Below the pieces are notes generated by a model. The model worked only from the letters and a program-made list of their open reading frames with translations. It ran no database searches and had not been told where the DNA came from. The position numbers and the translations under genes are program-made. From JACDBE01 sp963714055 (GTDB taxonomy: Bacteria > Actinomycetota > Acidimicrobiia > Spongiisociales > UBA5794), in assembly GCA_963714055.1 (NCBI GenBank), contig OY970227.1, positions 1,302,001 through 1,366,000 of the forward strand: 64,000 nucleotides of DNA, in the 5' to 3' direction. Position 1 is the stretch's first letter, and every line of letters begins with the position of its first letter. Shown here in pieces: positions 35,331 to 43,138 of the stretch.

Positions 35331-37997
35331 ATGAGGGGTATCCGCTTCGTCGTGGTGGCTGCGTTGCTCTCGATGGCGACGGTGTCGTCGATCGGACGAG
35401 CCGTCGCCGATCCGGCCGGCACCCTCCCCGCCTCGAGCCCCGTGGTCGAAACCGGGTCGCCCACAGCCATGTCGCCGGTGGTGGCGCAGGGTCAGGGTGG
35501 GGTGCAGCCGAACTTTGTGTTGGTGGTGACGGATGATCAGCGGTGGGATTCGATTGGTCGGTGTTCGCCGACGTTCGACAGCTCGGATTACACGTCGGGG
35601 GCGAGTTCGTGCATGCCGCAGGTGGCGCAGAAGCTGGTGGCCAACGGGGTGACGTTCCTGCGTGGTGAGGTGACCCAGTCGTTGTGTTGCCCGTCGCGGG
35701 CGTCGATCCTGACCGGCCAGTACACCCGCCACCACGGGGTGAACAACCTCGATGGTGCCCTGTTGGATGACTCGGCGACGCTGGCGACCTGGTTGGACGC
35801 CGCCGGGTACCGGACCGGGTTGGTGGGCAAGTACCTCAACGGGTACGGGGCGGGATCGTTGGCCAACTACATCCCACCGGGGTGGGACTCGTTCCATTCG
35901 TTCCACGGGTACACCAACCAGGACAACCCGTACACCGATTACCCGTGGATCAACTGGGAGTCGGGGGGAACCATGGAGGTCACCCGGTACAACAACGTCG
36001 ACTCGACGTCGACGGCGGCGTGCGCCGCCGGGAACCTGTACTCCACCGACCTGATCTGCAAGCAGTCCAAGGACTTCCTCTCCGCCAACACCACCACCCC
36101 GTTCTTCCTCTACGTCAACCCGGCGTCGCCGCACAACCCGCAGGTGGTCGCCGCCCGCCACCAGGGCATCTACACCGGGCTCACCATCACCACCTACCCG
36201 TCGCACAACGTGATCCCGTCACCCAACCCACCGGCGTATCTGCCGGCAACCCCGCTCAAGGCCAACCAGATGACCCGCAACCTCAACACCTTCCGGTTGT
36301 CGCTGGAACAGAACCGGGCCGTCGACGACATGGTGGGGTCCCTCTACGACCAGCTCGCCACCGACGGGCGACTGGCCAACACGGTGTGGATCTTCATCTC
36401 CGACAACGGCGGCGGCACCGGTGAGCACCGGCTCACCGGCAAGCAGTGCCCATACGTGGAATGCCACCGGGTCCCGTTCATCATGGTGTGCCCCACCGGG
36501 ATCTGCCCCGGCGCCGCCAACGGCACCCGCGACTCCTCCAACTACGCCCTCAACATCGACATCGCCCCCACCATCGTCGACCTCGCCGACGCCACCGCCA
36601 CCATCCGAATGGACGGGCGCTCCCTTCTCCCCATCCTCTCCAACCCCACCACCCCGTGGCGCACCGAATGGGGCCTCTACGACCTCGACGCCCCCATCGA
36701 CGGCGTCGTCGCCAAGGCCACCACCGGGCAGTGGTACAAGTACCTGGTCGGGCGCGACACCGGCCACGTCCAGCTCTACAACCTCACCACCGACCCATGG
36801 GAACTCACCAACCTGTGGAACAACGCCGCCTACACCGCCATCCAAACCGACATGGCAGCCAAACTCGCCAACTTCCTCACCAACCCCACCCTCACCATCA
36901 CCCAACAACCACCCGCCACCGGGCCAGGCACCACCGCCACCCTCGCCTACAGCTCCAACGAAACCGTCACCTTCGAATGCACCCTCGACACCGCCGTCAC
37001 CACCACCTGCGGCACCGGCACCACCGGCACCATCACCTACACCGGCCTCACCGCCACCACCCACACAGTCAAGATCCAAGCCATCGACACCTACGGCAAC
37101 ACCTCACCCGTCACCACCACAACCTTCACCCTCACCGGCGGAGGCGGGGGTGACACCGAGGCGCCGACCGCACCGGCCGGGCTGGCCGCCACCAGCGTGA
37201 CCCACGCCGCGGTGTCGCTGAGCTGGGGCGCCTCGACCGACAACGTCGGCGTCACCCACTATGCCGTGGCCCGCAACGGCGTTGACATCGCCACCCCGAC
37301 CGGGACCAGCTACACCGACACCACGGTCTCGCCGAGCACCACGTATTCCTACGTCGTGCGAGCGGTGGACGCCGCCGGCAACCGGTCGGTGGCGTCGAAC
37401 GAGATCTCCGTGACCACGCCGGCGACCCCGCCTTCGGATACGGTGCCGCCGACGGCGTCGATCACCGCCCCGGTGTCGGGGGCGACGGTGTCGGGCACCA
37501 CCACCGTGTCGATGACCGCCACCGACAACGTGGCGGTGGCGTCGGTGCAGGTCAAGGTCGACGGAACCACCGTGGCCACCCTCACCACCGCCCCGTACAC
37601 CTACAGCTGGAACACCACCACCGTCACCAACGGATCCCACACCCTCACCGCACTGGCCACCGACACCGCCAGCAACACCGCCACCTCCACCGCGGTCACG
37701 GTGACGGTGAGCAACACCGTGCCCACCGGGCAGTTCACCGCCGCCCCCAACCCGGCGACCACCGGGCAGGCGATCACCTTCACCGACACCCACACCGGCA
37801 ACCACCGCCGCACCATCACCTACGGCGACGGCACCCAAGCCTCCGCCAAGTCCAAGACGTTCACCAAGACCTACACCACCGCCGGCACCTACACCGCCAC
37901 CCTGGAGACCATCAGCGTCACCACCGGGCTCCGCGTCACCCTCACCCTCACCGTCACCATCACCACCGGCGTCACCGGCACCAACCAGCTGCGCTGA
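35331..37997 (+). CDS. Secreted formylglycine-type sulfatase A with Ig-like, FN3 and PKD-like modules
   Basis: 888 residues. ATG 35331 follows GGGGAGAG at 6 nt, and a signal peptide (FVVVAALLSMATVSSIGRAV) follows. The sulfatase domain (~50-560) has NFVLVVTDDQRWDS metal ligands and the signature SLCCPSRASILTG with formylglycine Cys119. GLVGKYLNGYG and FISDNGGGTGEHRLTGK are further active-site segments. C-terminal modules are an Ig-like domain (~565-605), FN3 (~607-695), Ig-like (~700-795) and a PKD-like barrel (TVPTGQFTAAPNPATTGQAI). Substrates are probably sulfated polysaccharides or glycoconjugates outside the cell (inference). The sulfatase part is almost identical in DNA to sulfatase B, and the last 537 bp to the next gene. 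Confidence 0.9.
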   Translation: MRGIRFVVVAALLSMATVSSIGRAVADPAGTLPASSPVVETGSPTAMSPVVAQGQGGVQPNFVLVVTDDQRWDSIGRCSPTFDSSDYTSGASSCMPQVAQKLVANGVTFLRGEVTQSLCCPSRASILTGQYTRHHGVNNLDGALLDDSATLATWLDAAGYRTGLVGKYLNGYGAGSLANYIPPGWDSFHSFHGYTNQDNPYTDYPWINWESGGTMEVTRYNNVDSTSTAACAAGNLYSTDLICKQSKDFLSANTTTPFFLYVNPASPHNPQVVAARHQGIYTGLTITTYPSHNVIPSPNPPAYLPATPLKANQMTRNLNTFRLSLEQNRAVDDMVGSLYDQLATDGRLANTVWIFISDNGGGTGEHRLTGKQCPYVECHRVPFIMVCPTGICPGAANGTRDSSNYALNIDIAPTIVDLADATATIRMDGRSLLPILSNPTTPWRTEWGLYDLDAPIDGVVAKATTGQWYKYLVGRDTGHVQLYNLTTDPWELTNLWNNAAYTAIQTDMAAKLANFLTNPTLTITQQPPATGPGTTATLAYSSNETVTFECTLDTAVTTTCGTGTTGTITYTGLTATTHTVKIQAIDTYGNTSPVTTTTFTLTGGGGGDTEAPTAPAGLAATSVTHAAVSLSWGASTDNVGVTHYAVARNGVDIATPTGTSYTDTTVSPSTTYSYVVRAVDAAGNRSVASNEISVTTPATPPSDTVPPTASITAPVSGATVSGTTTVSMTATDNVAVASVQVKVDGTTVATLTTAPYTYSWNTTTVTNGSHTLTALATDTASNTATSTAVTVTVSNTVPTGQFTAAPNPATTGQAITFTDTHTGNHRRTITYGDGTQASAKSKTFTKTYTTAGTYTATLETISVTTGLRVTLTLTVTITTGVTGTNQLR
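35475..37142 (+). repeat. 1.67-kb direct repeat B, copy 1 (sulfatase plus first Ig module)
   Basis: Matches 40363-42030 at a constant offset of 4888 with only about three substitutions seen by eye: C/T in the CCACCACGG context near 35738, C/G near 37020, and A/C near 37067. The signal peptides and the DNA on both sides are unrelated, so the border lies inside both genes. Confidence 0.9.
37428..37964 (+). repeat. 0.54-kb direct repeat A, copy 1 (Ig-like plus PKD-like module)
   Basis: Matches 39532-40068 at a constant offset of 2104 with two substitutions seen near the end (GCCGGC/GCAGGC and CTGGAG/CTGCAG). It encodes the C-terminal SDTVPPTASITAPVSGATV module of sulfatase A. Confidence 0.9.
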
Positions 37998-38047
37998 CGC
38001 CGCAAAGCCGACGGCAGACGGCACGCCACGCGGCCCCACTCCCGAAG

Positions 38048-38076
38048 CACCCGGACGCGCCGGTACGGGTCCGGTG
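38048..38076 (+). terminator. Hairpin after sulfatase A
   Basis: CAC-c-CGGAC pairs with GTCCG-GTG with one bulged C and a 12-nt loop, about 50 bp after the stop. No T-run. Weak terminator candidate. Confidence 0.3.
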
Positions 38077-38238
38077 ACTGTGACGTGACGACAGCACACC
38101 ACGCTCGTAGGTAGTCGACCCCGGCGATCGCCACGCCTTGGGCCCTTCGGCCCTACACAGAACCGGTGGCGGATGCGTACTACGGGGATGCAACGCGGGG
38201 TTGCGTATGACAAGGCATTGCTCGAAGGAGGCAGGTCG

Positions 38239-40071
38239 ATGAGGCGCCCCGCGTTGATCCTCGTTGGAGTGTTCGCCTGGCTGGTGGCGTCGACGGCGTT
38301 GCTGGTTTCGACCGGCCCGCCGGTGGCGGCCCAGACCGGTGGCCCCACACCCCCTTACCTCACCAACTCGGTCGGGGTCGTGGGCTGTTCGAACACCAGC
38401 CAGCATCTCACCGGCTACCGGGCCCAGTCGTCGCTCGACCAGATGAACGCCCAGCCTCTCGGTGGGCTCTCCTTCGACATCTGGGGAAACCCGCTCGCCG
38501 GCAAGTACGGGGCGGCATGGGCCAAGTACGACGGCTCCCGGCCGTCCGCCGGGTACACGGCGGCGTGGGTGATGCTGTGCGTCAGCGACGCCGACGGGCT
38601 CGACACCGAGACGCTGCTCACCCACGTCGTCGAACAGATCCGCCTGCGTGACCCCGCCATCCCCGTCTACGTGTCACCGATCAACGGCTTCCCGCCGGGA
38701 CATGTCTGCCCACGGGTCGGCGCCCGCGGGGTCGATGTGGGCGTGGCCGCCGTCGAGTGGGGCATCGAGCACCTCGGCGTCCAGTACGGCCCGGTCACCG
38801 GGCTGCCGACCATCGACCTGGTCTCCGCCGATCAGTGCCATCTCACCTCGTCAGGTATCAGCCATGTCGGAGCTCAGCTGGTCGCCTGGTTCGACAACGG
38901 CGGATGGCAGACACCACCGCCACCGAAGCCGGACCGACCTCCGCTGCCACCCCTCGCCCCATCCGATCTCGCCGGGCCGTTGGGCGTGGTCGGCTGCTCC
39001 AACACCGTGCAACACGTCGAGGGATACTCTGCGGTCTCGGGGCTCGACAAGTTCTGGTCCGTGCCGCTGGTCGACTACGAGAGCGGCGTCATCACATCAT
39101 GGGGTGCCGGTGGGACCGTCCCATGGCAGGCGCTGGAGACCAGGGCCGCCACCACCCCGCCGACCTCGGTCTGGCTCCAGATCTGCCTGAAGGGCAACGA
39201 AGCCAGCCCACTTCCGATGAGCATCGAGCAACAGGTCGATCTCACCTACACCATCGAGCGCCTCAACGGCCTGCTCCCGGGAACGCCGGTCGTCGTCTCG
39301 CCGCTCAACGGCTTCGCCGACGGGGGCTGCCTCCAGACCGGCGCCTTCGGGCAGCCCAACACGGTGGCCCTCGCCGACTGGGCCGCCGCCGAGAACCTCG
39401 CCGTGCGCGGTCCGAACACCGGTCCGTTGCCCAACAGCATGTTGGGCACCGACAAGTGCAGCCTCAACGACGCCGGCGAGCTGTTCGTCGGGGCACAGCT
39501 GGCCGCCTTCTTCGACGGCGACGCGCCGCCACCGCCTTCGGATACGGTGCCGCCGACGGCGTCGATCACCGCCCCGGTGTCGGGGGCGACGGTGTCGGGC
39601 ACCACCACCGTGTCGATGACCGCCACCGACAACGTGGCGGTGGCGTCGGTGCAGGTCAAGGTCGACGGAACCACCGTGGCCACCCTCACCACCGCCCCGT
39701 ACACCTACAGCTGGAACACCACCACCGTCACCAACGGATCCCACACCCTCACCGCACTGGCCACCGACACCGCCAGCAACACCGCCACCTCCACCGCGGT
39801 CACGGTGACGGTGAGCAACACCGTGCCCACCGGGCAGTTCACCGCCGCCCCCAACCCGGCGACCACCGGGCAGGCGATCACCTTCACCGACACCCACACC
39901 GGCAACCACCGCCGCACCATCACCTACGGCGACGGCACCCAAGCCTCCGCCAAGTCCAAGACGTTCACCAAGACCTACACCACCGCAGGCACCTACACCG
40001 CCACCCTGCAGACCATCAGCGTCACCACCGGGCTCCGCGTCACCCTCACCCTCACCGTCACCATCACCTAG
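38239..40071 (+). CDS. Secreted protein with two SGNH-like domains and an Ig/PKD-like C-terminus
   Basis: 610 residues. ATG 38239 is preceded by AAGGAGG at 7 nt, and a signal peptide (ALILVGVFAWLVASTALLVS) follows. Two tandem copies of a ~190-residue domain: copy 1 starts SVGVVGCSNTSQHLTGY and has VYVSPINGFPPGH and SADQCHLTSSGISHVGAQL. Copy 2 starts PLGVVGCSNTVQHVEGY and has VVVSPLNGFADGG and GTDKCSLNDAGELFVGAQL. The G-x-S-N start and terminal D-x-x-H resemble SGNH/GDSL hydrolases; copy 2 lacks the His (Ser instead). The C-terminus is the repeat A module. Possible carbohydrate or ester hydrolase acting with the sulfatases; function is inference. Confidence 0.75.
   Translation: MRRPALILVGVFAWLVASTALLVSTGPPVAAQTGGPTPPYLTNSVGVVGCSNTSQHLTGYRAQSSLDQMNAQPLGGLSFDIWGNPLAGKYGAAWAKYDGSRPSAGYTAAWVMLCVSDADGLDTETLLTHVVEQIRLRDPAIPVYVSPINGFPPGHVCPRVGARGVDVGVAAVEWGIEHLGVQYGPVTGLPTIDLVSADQCHLTSSGISHVGAQLVAWFDNGGWQTPPPPKPDRPPLPPLAPSDLAGPLGVVGCSNTVQHVEGYSAVSGLDKFWSVPLVDYESGVITSWGAGGTVPWQALETRAATTPPTSVWLQICLKGNEASPLPMSIEQQVDLTYTIERLNGLLPGTPVVVSPLNGFADGGCLQTGAFGQPNTVALADWAAAENLAVRGPNTGPLPNSMLGTDKCSLNDAGELFVGAQLAAFFDGDAPPPPSDTVPPTASITAPVSGATVSGTTTVSMTATDNVAVASVQVKVDGTTVATLTTAPYTYSWNTTTVTNGSHTLTALATDTASNTATSTAVTVTVSNTVPTGQFTAAPNPATTGQAITFTDTHTGNHRRTITYGDGTQASAKSKTFTKTYTTAGTYTATLQTISVTTGLRVTLTLTVTIT
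39532..40068 (+). repeat. 0.54-kb direct repeat A, copy 2
   Basis: Second copy of the Ig/PKD-like module found at 37428-37964. Here it is preceded by the SGNH-like domains and a short Pro-rich linker, and followed directly by TAG. Confidence 0.9.
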
Positions 40072-40224
40072 CCCCGACCCGTGCGCTGAGCACCGACCTC
40101 CGCCGAGGCCCGGCGCCGCCCGGTCCCACGCCTGACCGTTGGCCGCGCCGTATCGGTATGGGTGCGGTGATGGTGGGGTGATGGTTGGGAGTGACGATCT
40201 CCCCGATCTTCCTGGGGAGGGAAT

Positions 40225-42486
40225 GTGGGTGATGGGCGGTCGGTCCCGATGATGCGTCGTGGTCTCCTTCGCGGTGCGATCCTGTCGGCGGCGCTGTTGA
40301 TGTCGATCGGCCCTGCCACGGCTGGGCCGGTTGACGTCGCTCCGGCGATGGCGGCTTCGCGCCCGGTGGTGGCGCAGGGTCAGGGTGGGGTGCAGCCGAA
40401 CTTTGTGTTGGTGGTGACGGATGATCAGCGGTGGGATTCGATTGGTCGGTGTTCGCCGACGTTCGACAGCTCGGATTACACGTCGGGGGCGAGTTCGTGC
40501 ATGCCGCAGGTGGCGCAGAAGCTGGTGGCCAACGGGGTGACGTTCCTGCGTGGTGAGGTGACCCAGTCGTTGTGTTGCCCGTCGCGGGCGTCGATCCTGA
40601 CCGGCCAGTACACCCGCCATCACGGGGTGAACAACCTCGATGGTGCCCTGTTGGATGACTCGGCGACGCTGGCGACCTGGTTGGACGCCGCCGGGTACCG
40701 GACCGGGTTGGTGGGCAAGTACCTCAACGGGTACGGGGCGGGATCGTTGGCCAACTACATCCCACCGGGGTGGGACTCGTTCCATTCGTTCCACGGGTAC
40801 ACCAACCAGGACAACCCGTACACCGATTACCCGTGGATCAACTGGGAGTCGGGGGGAACCATGGAGGTCACCCGGTACAACAACGTCGACTCGACGTCGA
40901 CGGCGGCGTGCGCCGCCGGGAACCTGTACTCCACCGACCTGATCTGCAAGCAGTCCAAGGACTTCCTCTCCGCCAACACCACCACCCCGTTCTTCCTCTA
41001 CGTCAACCCGGCGTCGCCGCACAACCCGCAGGTGGTCGCCGCCCGCCACCAGGGCATCTACACCGGGCTCACCATCACCACCTACCCGTCGCACAACGTG
41101 ATCCCGTCACCCAACCCACCGGCGTATCTGCCGGCAACCCCGCTCAAGGCCAACCAGATGACCCGCAACCTCAACACCTTCCGGTTGTCGCTGGAACAGA
41201 ACCGGGCCGTCGACGACATGGTGGGGTCCCTCTACGACCAGCTCGCCACCGACGGGCGACTGGCCAACACGGTGTGGATCTTCATCTCCGACAACGGCGG
41301 CGGCACCGGTGAGCACCGGCTCACCGGCAAGCAGTGCCCATACGTGGAATGCCACCGGGTCCCGTTCATCATGGTGTGCCCCACCGGGATCTGCCCCGGC
41401 GCCGCCAACGGCACCCGCGACTCCTCCAACTACGCCCTCAACATCGACATCGCCCCCACCATCGTCGACCTCGCCGACGCCACCGCCACCATCCGAATGG
41501 ACGGGCGCTCCCTTCTCCCCATCCTCTCCAACCCCACCACCCCGTGGCGCACCGAATGGGGCCTCTACGACCTCGACGCCCCCATCGACGGCGTCGTCGC
41601 CAAGGCCACCACCGGGCAGTGGTACAAGTACCTGGTCGGGCGCGACACCGGCCACGTCCAGCTCTACAACCTCACCACCGACCCATGGGAACTCACCAAC
41701 CTGTGGAACAACGCCGCCTACACCGCCATCCAAACCGACATGGCAGCCAAACTCGCCAACTTCCTCACCAACCCCACCCTCACCATCACCCAACAACCAC
41801 CCGCCACCGGGCCAGGCACCACCGCCACCCTCGCCTACAGCTCCAACGAAACCGTCACCTTCGAATGCACCCTCGACACCGCCGTCACCACCACCTGCGG
41901 CACCGGGACCACCGGCACCATCACCTACACCGGCCTCACCGCCACCACCCACACCGTCAAGATCCAAGCCATCGACACCTACGGCAACACCTCACCCGTC
42001 ACCACCACAACCTTCACCCTCACCGGCGGAAGCGGCATCACCTACCAGTGTGAGGGCATGGTCGCCCTCACCGTGGGCACAGAGTTCGCCGACACCATCA
42101 ACGGCACATCGGGCGCCGACGTGATCGTCGGGCTCGGCGGTAACGACACGATCGAAGGGCTCGGCGGCGCGGACGTCGTCTGCGGCGGGTCGGGGAACGA
42201 CGTCGTCACCGGAGGCAACGGGAACGACACCATGGCGGGCGGGGTGGGGAGAGACACCCTGACCGGAGGTGCCGGTGCCGACGACTCGATCGGCGGAGAT
42301 GGAGCCGACAACCTGACCGGTGGGACGGGTGCCGACTCCCTCACCGGTGGCGCCGGAGCGGACACCCTCACGGGAGGCAACGGGGACGACGCCCTCACCG
42401 GCGGAGCCGGGGTCGACTCGTGCGCCGGCGGGCCCGGGGTCGACACCGGCGACGCCACCTGCGAGACCAAGACCGGCATCCCCTGA
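40225..42486 (+). CDS. Secreted formylglycine-type sulfatase B with RTX-like calcium-binding repeats
   Basis: 753 residues. GTG 40225 follows GGGGAGG at 4-5 nt; ATG 40249 is an alternative. The signal peptide is RRGLLRGAILSAALLMSIGP. The sulfatase domain is almost identical to sulfatase A (signature SLCCPSRASILTG, formylglycine Cys117), and the first Ig-like module is shared. After LTGGSGITYQCEG the protein changes to glycine/aspartate nonapeptide repeats (FADTINGTSGADVIVGLGGN, GGNGNDTMAGGVGRDTLTGG, and so on to ~740). This is an RTX-type calcium-binding parallel beta-roll, often linked to type I secretion or surface stability. No type I system is seen nearby, and an N-terminal signal peptide is present. 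Confidence 0.9.
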   Translation: MGDGRSVPMMRRGLLRGAILSAALLMSIGPATAGPVDVAPAMAASRPVVAQGQGGVQPNFVLVVTDDQRWDSIGRCSPTFDSSDYTSGASSCMPQVAQKLVANGVTFLRGEVTQSLCCPSRASILTGQYTRHHGVNNLDGALLDDSATLATWLDAAGYRTGLVGKYLNGYGAGSLANYIPPGWDSFHSFHGYTNQDNPYTDYPWINWESGGTMEVTRYNNVDSTSTAACAAGNLYSTDLICKQSKDFLSANTTTPFFLYVNPASPHNPQVVAARHQGIYTGLTITTYPSHNVIPSPNPPAYLPATPLKANQMTRNLNTFRLSLEQNRAVDDMVGSLYDQLATDGRLANTVWIFISDNGGGTGEHRLTGKQCPYVECHRVPFIMVCPTGICPGAANGTRDSSNYALNIDIAPTIVDLADATATIRMDGRSLLPILSNPTTPWRTEWGLYDLDAPIDGVVAKATTGQWYKYLVGRDTGHVQLYNLTTDPWELTNLWNNAAYTAIQTDMAAKLANFLTNPTLTITQQPPATGPGTTATLAYSSNETVTFECTLDTAVTTTCGTGTTGTITYTGLTATTHTVKIQAIDTYGNTSPVTTTTFTLTGGSGITYQCEGMVALTVGTEFADTINGTSGADVIVGLGGNDTIEGLGGADVVCGGSGNDVVTGGNGNDTMAGGVGRDTLTGGAGADDSIGGDGADNLTGGTGADSLTGGAGADTLTGGNGDDALTGGAGVDSCAGGPGVDTGDATCETKTGIP
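40363..42030 (+). repeat. 1.67-kb direct repeat B, copy 2
   Basis: Second copy of the sulfatase/Ig module found at 35475-37142. The identity stops at ACCGGCGGA, where sulfatase B switches to its RTX part. Confidence 0.9.
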
Positions 42487-42545
42487 CCATGTAGCTGACC
42501 GGCAACGCGCAGCAGAGCCGCGATGGGATTGCCCCGGGACCCCGG

Positions 42546-42551
42546 TACCGT
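42546..42551 (+). promoter_or_regulatory. -10 box TACCGT before the lipoprotein-MacAB operon
   Basis: CGGTACCGTACC gives a TANNNT box 26 nt before GTG 42578. The resulting ~20-nt leader carries GAGGAG. Confidence 0.4.
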
Positions 42552-42577
42552 ACCGGCGACCCTCCCGAGGAGCCCAG

Positions 42578-43138
42578 GTGCCGATCACCCGACGAATCGT
42601 CCACGTCCTCGTGATGGCGCTCGCCCTCACGCTGGTGGCGGCGTGTGGCGGTGACGACGAGGCCGAAGAGGTCGCCTCGCTTTCGGCGGAAGAAGGAGCC
42701 GGGAGTGACGATGGTCGGCAGGGGATCGAGGATGCCCTGCTCGACTTCACCCAGTGCCTGCGCGACGAGGGCATCGACGTGCCCGACGTCCAGCTCGATG
42801 CATCGGGTGCCCCGATCATCCGGCCTGAGGACATCGCCGGGATCGACCTCGAGTCCCCAGAGGTGCAGGCGGCCGCCGACACCTGCCTGCCCATCCTGAC
42901 CGACGCCGGTGCCTTCTCCTTCGCCGACGACCCCGAGCTGCAGGCGCTGCTCCAGGACTCGCTCCAGGAGTTCGCAGTCTGCATGCGGGAACAAGGGATC
43001 GCCGACTTCCCCGACCCGTCCAGCACCGCGGCGATCCCCTTCCCGCTGACCGCCTTCGCCGACTTCGCCGACCAGGGCTTCCAGGATGCCCTCGACGTGT
43101 GCCGGCGCCAGGTGGGGTTCCCCGGCCTCGACGAATGA
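42578..43138 (+). CDS. Lipoprotein associated with a MacAB-type efflux system
   Basis: 186 residues. GTG 42578 is preceded by GAGGAG at 6 nt. Signal peptide with lipobox LTLVAACGG, then an acidic linker. The body contains two similar cysteine-bearing segments, LDFTQCLRDEGIDVPDVQLD and LQEFAVCMREQGIADFPDPS, a paired motif I know from actinobacterial lipoproteins next to MacA-like adaptors. Further cysteines are in AADTCLPIL and ALDVCRRQVG, so two disulfides are possible. Role unknown; the overlap with the adaptor gene suggests a part of the export machinery. Confidence 0.75.
   Translation: MPITRRIVHVLVMALALTLVAACGGDDEAEEVASLSAEEGAGSDDGRQGIEDALLDFTQCLRDEGIDVPDVQLDASGAPIIRPEDIAGIDLESPEVQAAADTCLPILTDAGAFSFADDPELQALLQDSLQEFAVCMREQGIADFPDPSSTAAIPFPLTAFADFADQGFQDALDVCRRQVGFPGLDE

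Noticed and set aside
37995..38020. Cyclic-di-GMP riboswitch, suggested by GCAAAGCC after sulfatase A
   Set aside because: The two helices and the GGTAGC-type receptor segment are not found downstream. The match is limited to eight bases.
39097..41094. 665-codon minus-strand frame across the SGNH-like gene and sulfatase B, partly repeated at 35073-36206
   Set aside because: Translation is repetitive His/Arg/Gly noise, and its duplication is explained by repeats A and B on the coding strand.
35475..42030. Insertion sequence or transposon as the cause of the sulfatase repeats
   Set aside because: No transposase, terminal inverted repeats or target-site duplications are visible, and the repeat borders fall at protein-domain linkers.
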